Positions 1 to 7,181 of a DNA stretch of 32,545 bases are shown piece by piece. The translations under genes and the position numbers were made by a program. Source of the stretch: CAYRFE01 sp964423645 [NCBI: uncultured bacterium] (GTDB lineage Bacteria; Macinerneyibacteriota; Macinerneyibacteria; Macinerneyibacteriales). The notes under the pieces are model-generated. The model saw only the letters and a program-made list of their open reading frames with translations, was not told where the DNA came from and did not search any database. The stretch spans positions 1 to 32,545 of the forward strand of contig CAYRFE010000034.1 in assembly GCA_964423645.1 (NCBI GenBank), given 5' to 3'. The first letter of the stretch is position 1. Each line of letters opens with the position of its first letter.

Positions 1-7
1 AACCAAT

Positions 8-1441
8 TTACCCTTTTATCACCGCTATCGGGCGGATCCGCGCGATCTGACGGATGATGCCCGCGTCCTGAACTATTGAAATAACATCCCGTACATCTTT
101 GTATGCCTGCGGTGCTTCTTCAGCCAGTCCCTTCAGGCTGCCCGTCTGCACGCTGATGCCTTTATGCCCGAGTTTTTCGGAAATTTCCCGTCCGTTGAAC
201 GATCTCAACGCAGCGGTCCGGCTCATTGCGCGCCCCGCCCCGTGACACGAACTGCCGAATGTCTCATTCTCTGCGTGCGTTGTACCGGCGCAAATATATG
301 AGTGAGTCCCCATCGTGCCCGGAATGAGCACCGGTTGCCCGGTCGAATCAAATACATGCCCGGGGTTATGTCCTACGCCGAATGACCGTGTCGCTCCTTT
401 GCGATGGACAATTGCGGTCGTTTTTTTCCCGTTGACCGTAACCTGTTCTTTTTTTGCAATATTATGTGCCACATCATATAACAATCGGATCACGACGTGT
501 TTCTTCAATACACGGTCAAAGACATTCCGCACGGTATCGGTGATCGCCTCGCGGTTTGCAAATGCAAAATTTGCCGCCGCATTCATGGCATTGAAATAAT
601 CTTTCCCGTCTTGTGAAGCAAACGGTGCATATACAAGTTCTCGGTCGGGCAATTGAATATGTTGTTCAGCAATGAACCGTTGAAATAATTTCACATAATC
701 CGTACACACCTGATGGCCAAGACCGCGCGAACCGCAGTGGATCTGTACTACTACCTGATCGGCTTGAATTCCCCATCGTGAAGCGGTCTCATTGTCAAAA
801 ACGGTGTCAATGTATCCGATCTCAAGAAAATGATTACCTGAACCCAAACTGCCGAGTTCCTGCATGCCGCGGTCACGCGCACGTTTGCTTACGGCATCAA
901 AATCACTGCATTCAAGCGTCCCGTTGTCTTCAATGGCATGAAGGTCTGATCTGTCGCCCAAGCCGTTGTTTACGGCCCAATGAGCCCCTTCATGAAGCAC
1001 GCGCTCCATGGTCTTATCATTGAGTTTCACAAGTCCGCCTAGTCCCGCTCCGGTAGGGATCGCGGAATACATCGCATTATTCAACGTCACGGTATCGTTT
1101 GCGATCTGTTCTTTGCTCAAGTCAGTTAGAAGCACCCGCACTCCGCAGTTGATATCATACCCCACGCCGCCGGGCGAGATGATACCCTTGTCGGCATCGA
1201 ACGCAGCTACACCACCTATCGGAAAACCGTATCCCTGATGCATGTCGGGCATTGCAAGCGCATACCCGATGATTCCCGGAAGGCCGGCAACGTTGATCAG
1301 TTGTTCTATGGACTTATCGTCAACCACAGCATTGAGCATCTGCTCGGTAAGATAAAAACGCGCCGGAACGTGCATTGATCGGCGAAAATCGACCGGCAGT
1401 TCAAAAAGAGATCCGTTGATCTTTGTAAAAGGATATTTCAT
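8..1441 (-). CDS. rtcB: RNA-splicing ligase RtcB
   Basis: This 477-residue protein has the full length of the RtcB family, which joins RNA 2',3'-cyclic phosphate (or 3'-phosphate) ends to 5'-OH ends using GTP and manganese. The metal-binding motif GGVGYDINCG lies near residues 91-100, including Asp96 and Cys99. Further family motifs are GSLGSGNHF, HCGSRGLGHQ, RKGATRSF and GTMGTHSYICAG. The block CHGAGRAMSR carries the histidine (about residue 400) that is guanylylated in the family. An AGGTGAT sequence sits just upstream of the ATG. The gene runs divergently from the radical SAM gene at 1537. No RtcA cyclase or archease gene is present in the window, so whether it serves repair or tRNA maturation is open. 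Identification is secure. Confidence 0.97.
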   Translation of the reverse strand: MKYPFTKINGSLFELPVDFRRSMHVPARFYLTEQMLNAVVDDKSIEQLINVAGLPGIIGYALAMPDMHQGYGFPIGGVAAFDADKGIISPGGVGYDINCGVRVLLTDLSKEQIANDTVTLNNAMYSAIPTGAGLGGLVKLNDKTMERVLHEGAHWAVNNGLGDRSDLHAIEDNGTLECSDFDAVSKRARDRGMQELGSLGSGNHFLEIGYIDTVFDNETASRWGIQADQVVVQIHCGSRGLGHQVCTDYVKLFQRFIAEQHIQLPDRELVYAPFASQDGKDYFNAMNAAANFAFANREAITDTVRNVFDRVLKKHVVIRLLYDVAHNIAKKEQVTVNGKKTTAIVHRKGATRSFGVGHNPGHVFDSTGQPVLIPGTMGTHSYICAGTTHAENETFGSSCHGAGRAMSRTAALRSFNGREISEKLGHKGISVQTGSLKGLAEEAPQAYKDVRDVISIVQDAGIIRQIARIRPIAVIKG

Positions 1442-1458
1442 TGCATCACCTATTGGAG

Positions 1459-1487
1459 AGTATACCGTCGGAAAACGTACTATTCAA
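1459..1487 (-). promoter_or_regulatory. Putative sigma-70-type promoter of rtcB
   Basis: Read on the minus strand, TTGAAT and TATACT are separated by 17 bp. Transcription would begin about 10 bases before the rtcB ATG. This is a pattern match only. Confidence 0.5.
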
Positions 1488-1498
1488 TGATTATTACC

Positions 1499-1527
1499 TT
1501 GCAAAAAACGCCCAAAGATTTTATAGT
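1499..1527 (+). promoter_or_regulatory. Putative promoter of the radical SAM-Nudix pair, close to the start codon
   Basis: TTGCAA and TATAGT are separated by 17 bp. The predicted transcription start (about 1533-1535) lies only 2-4 bases before the ATG at 1537, and no Shine-Dalgarno sequence precedes that ATG. The transcript would therefore be leaderless or nearly so. Confidence 0.45.
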
Positions 1528-1536
1528 TGAACCGAT

Positions 1537-2607
1537 ATGAGACTAGAAAGAAAACTACATACCCTGCTAACCGGCATCATTCTCCGTCATCTTCTGCGTT
1601 CATGGAGAACGCCGTTACGTTTTGGGACGACAATTAAAATACTGAAGCTCATTGGCCGTGCGTTTAACAGAAGAAAAACCATTCGTGACATCAGCATACC
1701 GCCTTATCTTATCGCAAGTGTCACGACCGCATGTAATCTCTCATGCAAAGGCTGCTACGCGCACGCCCATCAACGCAAGACCGCCATGATGTCCGTCGAA
1801 CGCTGGCGCTCATTGTTTGACGAATGCGCCGATCTGGGTATAGCCGCTGTGTTCGTTGCCGGAGGAGAACCGCTGCTGAGAAAAGACATTCTCGAGGAGA
1901 TCGCGCATCATCCGCGTACACTCTTTCCCGTAATAACTAACGGCACGCTGATAGACGACGACATGATCAAGTTCTTTAAATCGCACCGTCACATCATCCC
2001 GATCATCAGCATCGAAGGCCACGAATCGCACACCGATGAACGACGCGGTTTTGGAGTGGGCAAGCAGACCACGGACGTATTTGAAAAACTGAAAAAGAAT
2101 GGTATTATCACCTGCGTGTCGCTCACCGTGACCCGCGAAAATATCCATACGGTGATGACCGCCGACTATATGAACACGCTCGCACGGCAGGGAATATCTG
2201 TGGCGTTTTTGGTGGAATACGTACCCATTACGCCCAATACCGAACATCTCATCCTCACTGATGAAGAAAAAATACACATGAATACGCAAGCGGCAGAACT
2301 CACGAAACATACCGCCGTGATCGCCATCCCCTTCCCGGGCGACGAGACCGAATACGACGGCTGTCTTGCGTCGGGACGGAGCTTTTTGCATATCGCACCC
2401 GACGGCAGTGCTGAACCGTGCCCGTTTGCACCGTTCTCCGATATGTCGCTTACGCAACATTCGTTGAAGGAAATACTTGCCTCGCCGATGCTTGCGCAGA
2501 TCCGTGAAAAACACGCGCTTCTGAAGGAAACACAGGGCGGCTGTGCGTTGTGGGCAAATAGAGATGAACTGAAGGCAATGCTTGCCGAAAAAGGAGCACA
2601 TAAATGA
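1537..2607 (+). CDS. Radical SAM protein with SPASM-like C-terminal cysteines
   Basis: A 356-residue radical SAM enzyme. The CX3CX2C motif for the 4Fe-4S cluster is Cys66, Cys70 and Cys73 (CNLSCKGC), followed by the SAM-binding GGEP motif near residues 109-112. The N-terminal 60 residues are basic and may be an extension ahead of the barrel. The C-terminal part has Cys276, Cys295 (AEPCPFAPFSD) and Cys336, as in SPASM or twitch-type auxiliary-cluster domains of the MoaA/PqqE superfamily. The substrate cannot be read from sequence. The stop codon overlaps the start of the Nudix gene as ATGA, so the two are probably translationally coupled. The ATG at 1537 has no Shine-Dalgarno site but lies directly after a good promoter, so leaderless initiation is plausible; a start further in is the alternative. 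Confidence 0.88.
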   Translation: MRLERKLHTLLTGIILRHLLRSWRTPLRFGTTIKILKLIGRAFNRRKTIRDISIPPYLIASVTTACNLSCKGCYAHAHQRKTAMMSVERWRSLFDECADLGIAAVFVAGGEPLLRKDILEEIAHHPRTLFPVITNGTLIDDDMIKFFKSHRHIIPIISIEGHESHTDERRGFGVGKQTTDVFEKLKKNGIITCVSLTVTRENIHTVMTADYMNTLARQGISVAFLVEYVPITPNTEHLILTDEEKIHMNTQAAELTKHTAVIAIPFPGDETEYDGCLASGRSFLHIAPDGSAEPCPFAPFSDMSLTQHSLKEILASPMLAQIREKHALLKETQGGCALWANRDELKAMLAEKGAHK

Positions 2608-3059
2608 AACTGCGCAATTCCATGAAGGCCATCATCATACGCGACGGAAAGATACTTTTACAAAAGAATGAGGATGAACTCGGGCTCTTTTATCTCTTGC
2701 CGGGGGGCGGTATGAATGCCGAAGAGACGTTGCACGAAGCACTGCAACGCGAATGTAAGGAAGAGATCGGCACGGAAGTGATGATAGGCGAACTGCGCTA
2801 CATACGCGACTATATCGGAAGCCATCATGAATTCGCCGAATCCGACAGCGACGTGCATCAGATAGAATTCATGTTCGAATGCTCACTCCCTGACGGATAT
2901 GAACCCCAATTCGGTCATATCCCCGACGACCGCCAGATCGCCGTGGAATGGATACCGCTGAATGAGTTGAACGATATCCCGCTGTATCCCGCCATATTGA
3001 AATCCCTCCTCCCCGATATCCGCGCCAACTCGCCGGTGTATCTGGGGGATGTGAATTGA
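2604..3059 (+). CDS. Nudix hydrolase
   Basis: A 151-residue Nudix protein. The Nudix box (G-x5-E-x7-REUxEExGU) is intact around residues 36-58, with the core RECKEEIG providing the magnesium-binding glutamates. Family members cleave nucleoside diphosphates linked to another group, such as (d)NTPs, nucleotide sugars, ADP-ribose or dinucleoside polyphosphates; the substrate here is unknown. The start overlaps the stop of the preceding radical SAM gene by four bases (ATGA), which suggests one operon and perhaps one pathway. There is no signal peptide, so it is cytoplasmic. Confidence 0.9.
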   Translation: MKLRNSMKAIIIRDGKILLQKNEDELGLFYLLPGGGMNAEETLHEALQRECKEEIGTEVMIGELRYIRDYIGSHHEFAESDSDVHQIEFMFECSLPDGYEPQFGHIPDDRQIAVEWIPLNELNDIPLYPAILKSLLPDIRANSPVYLGDVN

Positions 3060-3184
3060 TTTACAATTTATGAAGCGTGCAATCGCGGTGTGACGCACAC
3101 AGATGAAAAATTAACAATTGCTTTTTTCCGATACTTCATCTACTCTCTCTTCAGCACACAAAAAGGAGTTATTCTCTTCGGAGT

Positions 3185-3976
3185 ATGTACTACGTTATGA
3201 ACTATCTTAAAATAGTACGGAACAACCTTGGATTACTAGTGAGAAAATATTCCAAAACGCCACGGTTATCAGCAGTTGCGATCGAGATCAATTCAGGATG
3301 CAACAGAAAATGCGAGTGGTGTCCAAACAGTATAGCCTCCCGACCCCAAAATAAATTACTGGAAGATACTCTTTTTTACAATATCATTGATCAATTGGTA
3401 GCAATGAAATTTCACGGACAAATAACCTTTAATTTATTCAATGAACCATTACTTGATACGAGGTTAGCAACATTCATAGCCTATACACGAAAACATCTCC
3501 CCTCATCTGTTATTTACCTCAATACCAATGGCGATATCCTAACACTTGAAATGTGGACACATCTTCGTGAGCAAGGAATGGACTATGCAAAAATCTCTCA
3601 ATATGACGGGCAATTTAATAACAACATCCGCACCGTCATGGAACGCCTTGATAAGAACGAAAGAAAACACTTTCGTGCATATATCTTTAAACCGTCACAA
3701 ATCAATAATCGCGCCGGACTTATCGCAACAACCAGTAAACTTCCCCTTAAAAAGTTCTGCAGCAGACCGTTTTATCAGTTATGTATAACATATGAAGGTA
3801 AGGTTGTACTCTGTTGTAATGATTATTACGGACAGGTTCAAATTGGTGATATCCGAACAAACAGAATAAAAGACATTTGGAGAAATGATATTTTTGTTCG
3901 TTACAGGAAAACCCTCAGAAAAGGTAATAGAGGTAATTTGGCATTGTGTAAAACGTGTGATCTGCTTAATTTATAA
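3185..3976 (+). CDS. Radical SAM/SPASM domain protein
   Basis: A 263-residue protein that begins its radical SAM core almost at once. The cluster motif CNRKCEWC gives Cys39, Cys43 and Cys46. The C-terminal SPASM-like region has Cys192, Cys200, Cys210, Cys211, Cys255 and Cys258, followed after CCNDYYG by the characteristic GDIRTNRIKDIWRND segment. It is compact for its family; its target peptide or small molecule is not evident, and no obvious precursor peptide gene is nearby. Ribosome-binding sites are poorly placed: GGAG directly abuts the ATG at 3185, and a second in-frame ATG lies at 3197. The gene is visibly AT-richer than the radical SAM-Nudix pair before it, and its stop is followed within a few bases by a palindromic repeat. 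That combination would fit separate acquisition. Confidence 0.87.
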   Translation: MYYVMNYLKIVRNNLGLLVRKYSKTPRLSAVAIEINSGCNRKCEWCPNSIASRPQNKLLEDTLFYNIIDQLVAMKFHGQITFNLFNEPLLDTRLATFIAYTRKHLPSSVIYLNTNGDILTLEMWTHLREQGMDYAKISQYDGQFNNNIRTVMERLDKNERKHFRAYIFKPSQINNRAGLIATTSKLPLKKFCSRPFYQLCITYEGKVVLCCNDYYGQVQIGDIRTNRIKDIWRNDIFVRYRKTLRKGNRGNLALCKTCDLLNL

Positions 3977-3979
3977 CAT

Positions 3980-4214
3980 GAGACCTTTTCGAAGGATTAC
4001 GCTACAAACGGGGGCTACCCAAGGGGCGGACAATCGCTTGCATAAAGGTCTGTTTTTAATATACAAGGGGCAGAAGATCTTCTGCCTGCCTCCCGTCGGT
4101 CATCGAGTGATTGCGTAAGCAATCGTACCGAGATGCGGGAGGGGAGCTTGTGCTGAGCGAAGTCGAAGCATGGGGTGGGCACAAAGATAAAAATGGTAGT
4201 CTTGCAAAAGACTC
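3980..4214. repeat. MITE-like intergenic repeat, family B, copy 1
   Basis: This fills most of the gap between the radical SAM gene and the HAD gene. The left end begins GAGACCTTTTCG and the right end finishes CTTGCAAAAGACTC, an imperfect inverted pair. Inside are an 18-bp perfect palindrome (4069-4086), a long compound hairpin (4089-4142) and the module GGGGTGGGCACA followed by AAAAATGGTAGT. The same right-hand module occurs in copies at 6826 and 26246. No coding function is seen. Confidence 0.7.
4089..4142. repeat. Compound hairpin inside repeat B1
   Basis: The arms CCTCCCG and CGGGAGG enclose the inner pairs CGGT/ACCG and GATTGC/GCAATC around a GTAA loop. The result is an imperfect 54-base hairpin on either strand. 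It could act as a transcription terminator for the radical SAM gene, though no T-run follows. Confidence 0.5.
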
Positions 4215-4304
4215 AACATTGTATTGTGATAATTCCATATTCGTGAATACTTATGAGGCGTAGGCAGTAATCAAACAGGTATGCGTGAGCAAGAAAGATT
4301 TTTT

Positions 4305-4976
4305 GTGATTAAAGCAGTGATTTTTGATTTTGATATGACGTTGGTGGATTACATGAAAAGTGATTATCATGCCATGTGTGCAGTAGCTTCTATTGGACCG
4401 AAAAAAATAGATGCGACAGAGTTCTGGAACAAATCCGGTGATATCCTAGAACACATATATAATGAGAATATCACCGGATCCGCGATTCACAGCGAAAGGC
4501 TCATTCGAACACTTGCTTTCTATGGTATCGAATGGAACGATACATATCTGACTACATACCTTCATCACTATTTGAATAGTGTGTATGTATTCACCGGCGT
4601 GCGCGAGGTATTGGAAATCCTGAAAGAAAAAGTAAAACTTGGCTTATTAACAAACGCTTGCGATCCTGCGGAACAAAGAATACGAATAGCAAACACAGGA
4701 TTAAGCGACTTATTTGATACGATCTGCATTTCAGGCGAAACACAGAAATACAAACCCCATAAAAACGCATTTGACGACATATTGAAAAAACTGTGTGTTG
4801 CACCTCATGAAACAGTGTACATCGGAGATTCTGAAACAAATGATATTATTGGTGCAAAAAACGCAGGTTTGTATGCCATAAAGAAAGGAAAATCGACACA
4901 ACCGACAAAAGCCGATGCCATATTCGATGACTATAACAAGTTTTTTGATGTGTTGCAAAATTTAATTCTCGTATGA
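4305..4976 (+). CDS. HAD-family hydrolase (phosphatase, Cof/Gph-like)
   Basis: A haloacid dehalogenase-superfamily hydrolase of about 223 residues. Motif I is FDFDMTLVD near the N-terminus and holds the nucleophilic Asp and the acid/base Asp. Motif II is LLTNA, motif III is the lysine in KYKPHKNAF, and motif IV is YIGDSETNDIIGAKNAG. The helical cap between motifs I and II resembles phosphoglycolate phosphatase-like (subclass I) members; the substrate is unknown. I chose the GTG at 4305 because family members begin at the equivalent of MIKAVIFDFD and an AAGAAAG sequence lies upstream. The in-frame ATG at 4281 would add eight residues but has no ribosome-binding site. The gene converges on the histidine kinase gene with a 49-bp gap. 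Confidence 0.88.
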   Translation: MIKAVIFDFDMTLVDYMKSDYHAMCAVASIGPKKIDATEFWNKSGDILEHIYNENITGSAIHSERLIRTLAFYGIEWNDTYLTTYLHHYLNSVYVFTGVREVLEILKEKVKLGLLTNACDPAEQRIRIANTGLSDLFDTICISGETQKYKPHKNAFDDILKKLCVAPHETVYIGDSETNDIIGAKNAGLYAIKKGKSTQPTKADAIFDDYNKFFDVLQNLILV

Positions 4977-5025
4977 CTCAAAATACACATTCTAAAAAAC
5001 AGATCATCGATCATTCAGATAATTT

Positions 5026-6147
5026 TCATAGGGGAAGCGAAAACGTGAATTCCGTCCCGTGTTCTTCCGACGACATAAAATCCACTTTCCCACCAAGCAC
5101 GGTCTCCCCGAAAAATTTTATCGAATATGTGCCCATTCCCCTGCCTTCGCCTTTTTTGGTACTGAAATACCTTTGAAATATCCGTAATCGTATATCAGGC
5201 GGCATCACACCGTGATTCCACACATGAAAAGTGACCTTCGTCGCATCACGATCGATCGAAAGTTTAATAGCATCGCCCTCTTTACTTGCTTCAAAAGCGT
5301 TTAACAACATATTGGTCAGCACTTTCAATACAAGCGTCCTATCGGTAATGCACGACAAATCCGCATCAACCGGAGCGATATGTAGTGTTTTATTCGTAAC
5401 AGAATTGTGATTGGCAAAAAACACTCTGAGCTCTTCAACAACACCGTGTATCTCCACTTTTTGCATGCACGGGTTTATCATGATCTCATTACCGCTGAAA
5501 AGACTCCGTTGAATATCGATCTCAGTTTTCAGCCGAAGCGTGAGCTGATTGATGACCGCGGTTGTATCGGATTCTCCCTGTTTGATCGTCAAAAGATCGC
5601 TTGCGCCGATAATACCGCTTATAATATTGTTCAAGTCGTGAAAAAAAGTTCTTTCCAGCATTACTCGTTGCTGCTGCAGTGTAATGTCGTATAAAAACAC
5701 CAAAAGGAATCGCTCGTCGTTAACTTTCAGCGGATGTGCCCTGACGACCAGAGCGATCTCCTGCTCCTTATCACCCTGCATTCGTGTCAGCGCACATATT
5801 CGTTCTGCCGGCTGATCGTCCTTCAGACTTGCAACGATCGCAAGTGCCGCCCCGCAACTGGAGCAATACTCCGACGTTCCGCATCCTTCAGAAGTTTCAT
5901 GAGCATGCGGGCACTGCAACGCTTCACCGGGGCGCATCCCCAGAGATTCGGCGGGATCCGTGATACCCAGGAGTTTGATGAACGAATCGTTCATGGCTAC
6001 GATATGCCTGTTCTCATCCAGTATTACCAAAAGCCCGCTGGTCAAATGCAATACATTCGACATCACATTACTGTCGCAGATCATTTTTATTTCTGTTGAT
6101 AATTCTTTACCGCTTGAACGTTTTTTTGGTTTACTATAGCGTTCCAT
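5026..6147 (-). CDS. Orphan PAS-domain histidine kinase with a cysteine cluster
   Basis: A 373-residue cytoplasmic sensor kinase with no predicted membrane segment. A basic N-terminus leads into a PAS domain (about residues 32-155) that contains Cys79, Cys89, Cys95 and Cys98 together with two histidines (CPHAH). That arrangement suits a bound metal or Fe-S/redox switch. The phosphoacceptor segment is FFHDLNNIISG with His170. The ATPase domain shows an N-box (LTNMLLNAFEAS, Asn279/Asn283), a divergent G1 box (NHG, 311-313, in place of DxG) and a G2 box (GRGMGTYSIK, about 335-344). No response regulator gene adjoins it, so its partner is elsewhere. GAGGGG is well placed before the ATG. Upstream is a promoter-like sequence bordered by a tandem 20-bp repeat. 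Confidence 0.88.
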   Translation of the reverse strand: MERYSKPKKRSSGKELSTEIKMICDSNVMSNVLHLTSGLLVILDENRHIVAMNDSFIKLLGITDPAESLGMRPGEALQCPHAHETSEGCGTSEYCSSCGAALAIVASLKDDQPAERICALTRMQGDKEQEIALVVRAHPLKVNDERFLLVFLYDITLQQQRVMLERTFFHDLNNIISGIIGASDLLTIKQGESDTTAVINQLTLRLKTEIDIQRSLFSGNEIMINPCMQKVEIHGVVEELRVFFANHNSVTNKTLHIAPVDADLSCITDRTLVLKVLTNMLLNAFEASKEGDAIKLSIDRDATKVTFHVWNHGVMPPDIRLRIFQRYFSTKKGEGRGMGTYSIKFFGETVLGGKVDFMSSEEHGTEFTFSLPL

Positions 6148-6197
6148 GTTTTCCCCTCACTTGATACGCAATCGAACTACCCTTCAACTCAGCTATC

Positions 6198-6226
6198 AGA
6201 ATATCAGTAATCTGAAAATAAGTCAA
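6198..6226 (-). promoter_or_regulatory. Putative promoter of the histidine kinase gene
   Basis: On the minus strand TTGACT and TATTCT are 17 bp apart, about 50 bp before the start codon. The tandem 20-bp repeat at 6231-6270 begins four bases upstream of the -35 hexamer, an activator-type position. Confidence 0.45.
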
Positions 6227-6230
6227 TACC

Positions 6231-6270
6231 GAACATGTCAGGTTTTTCTTGAACATGTCAGGTTTTTCTT
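6231..6270. repeat. Perfect tandem repeat, 2 x 20 bp, between divergent genes
   Basis: The unit GAACATGTCAGGTTTTTCTT occurs twice without a mismatch (6231-6250 and 6251-6270). It lies between the divergent histidine kinase and lipoprotein genes, next to promoter-like sequences on both sides. It is a candidate binding site for a regulator that occupies two consecutive helical faces; a slippage duplication is the plain alternative. Confidence 0.8.
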
Positions 6271-6297
6271 GACTTAAGCTTAAAACCATGCATACTT
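6269..6297 (+). promoter_or_regulatory. Possible promoter of the lipoprotein gene
   Basis: TTGACT at 6269-6274 overlaps the end of the tandem repeat, with a weak -10 (CATACT at 6291, or ATACTT at 6292) 16-17 bp on. If used, transcription would start near 6303, so translation would begin downstream of the ATG at 6288. Confidence 0.25.
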
Positions 6298-6773
6298 CTG
6301 ACATGGATACAAACGTGAATAATATCGGCAAAAGAGCAAACGTAACCGTTTCATATCAAAAAGGACACCGTATTTTACCAGTAAAACTGTTATGTACCTA
6401 TCGTATTATGCTGTACTGTGTTCAGTTACTGATAATGACATCTGTATTGTTTTCATGCAATAGGAAGGAAACCTCGCTCGAAAAGTATCTTGAAAATATT
6501 GAAATTCAATATGAAACTCAATCACAAAAAGCCGTAATTCTTGAAGTTCTGAATGATATGCTAAAAATAACTCCGGAAATGTTGAAACAAAAAAAATACC
6601 CAAATTACACCGGTGAAAAAGATCAGTGGGACTGCCGAATCGTACTTGATAGGTATTTCGTTCCTGATGACCCCTCGAAGACCCTTTCCGATGATTTTTA
6701 TAATGAGATCACCACACGTACCGTACAAAAGAGAATTCTTTTGTTGATCTCCGATCTTGAAATGAAACAATAA
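6288..6773 (+). CDS. Small hypothetical protein, probable lipoprotein
   Basis: I do not recognise this gene. The open frame of 161 codons contains a hydrophobic stretch followed by a lipobox-like sequence (VLFSC) whose cysteine is 17 residues after the internal ATG at 6408. That suggests a signal-peptidase II substrate anchored to a membrane. The remaining 100 or so residues are charged, with predicted helices and a WDCRIVLDRYFVP segment. The start is uncertain. The ATG at 6288 has no Shine-Dalgarno site and may lie upstream of the transcription start, while the ATG at 6408 gives a signal peptide without the usual positive N-terminus. Repeat A1 begins right after the stop. Coding status is likely but not certain. 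Confidence 0.55.
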   Translation: MHTSDMDTNVNNIGKRANVTVSYQKGHRILPVKLLCTYRIMLYCVQLLIMTSVLFSCNRKETSLEKYLENIEIQYETQSQKAVILEVLNDMLKITPEMLKQKKYPNYTGEKDQWDCRIVLDRYFVPDDPSKTLSDDFYNEITTRTVQKRILLLISDLEMKQ

Positions 6774-6825
6774 GTGAACTAACCCCGCAAAACTACGGGG
6801 GTATCGAAAACATAATTCAATAGGT

Positions 6826-6985
6826 AAGACCTTTTCAAAACTCAACATTTACAAATTATCTTTATTTTCTAAAAAGGGGTGTGGGGACGAAGTCCCCACT
6901 ATATAACAAGTTAAACCCCTCCCGATTTTCACGGGAGGGGTTTGGGGTGGGCACAAACTCAAAAAATGGTAGTTTTGCAAAGGTT
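6826..6985. repeat. MITE-like intergenic repeat, family B, copy 2, inside A1
   Basis: The left end AAGACCTTTTCAAAACT and the reverse complement of the right end (AAAACCTTTGCAAAACTACC) form imperfect terminal inverted repeats. The interior holds two perfect hairpins: GTGGGGAC/GTCCCCAC at 6881-6899 and a 12-bp stem CGGGAGGGGTTT at 6913-6943. The GGGGTGGGCACA module adjoins the right end. Confidence 0.65.
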
Positions 6986-7018
6986 TTTTTATTTTATAGT
7001 TGTGCACCCACCCCAAAC
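6940..7018. repeat. Inverted repeat across the B2/A1 junction
   Basis: Arms of about 20 bp, 6940-6959 (GTTTGGGGTGGGCACAAACT) and 6998-7018, are imperfect reverse complements. The left arm belongs to the B module and the right arm to the A module, which shows that the two families share an inverted GGGGTGGG segment. Confidence 0.65.
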
Positions 7019-7131
7019 TACGCCCTTTTCTTTTGGGCGCGGCTTATTTTTTAATATGCGGGAACTTTGTCCCCATACCTCTAAATACTGAAAGCCAAAG
7101 CAAGCTTCGGAGAATTTGCCCCATTGAGATT

Positions 7132-7159
7132 AAAAAAAACGACACCCTGCGGTGTCGTT
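7132..7159 (-). terminator. Rho-independent terminator of the MglA operon
   Basis: On the minus strand the 9-bp stem AACGACACC/GGTGTCGTT with loop GCAG is followed by a run of T. It lies about 25 bp after the DUF4388 stop codon and abuts the right end of repeat A1. Confidence 0.9.
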
Positions 7160-7181
7160 GCAAAATGCAAACAAATGTTTT

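Larger units (their letters stand above)
6775..7133. repeat. MITE-like intergenic repeat, family A, copy 1 (with B2 nested inside)
   Basis: The left end (TGAACTAACCCCGC then a CCCCG/CGGGG hairpin) and the right end (CAAGCTTCGGAGAATTT then CCCATTGAGATTAAA) match the ends of copies A2 and A3. Its interior is longer than theirs because a family B element occupies 6826-6985. It fills the gap between the lipoprotein candidate and the DUF4388 gene; no gene is seen in it. Confidence 0.7.

Noticed and set aside
1810-2601. 263-codon minus-strand frame opposite the radical SAM gene
   Set aside because: The plus-strand product has an intact radical SAM motif set; the antisense frame is a by-product of the GC-richer codon usage.
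3977-7181. Repeats considered as CRISPR or riboswitch
   Set aside because: Units are not regularly spaced with unique spacers, no cas genes are present, and the repeats mostly follow stop codons rather than form leaders.
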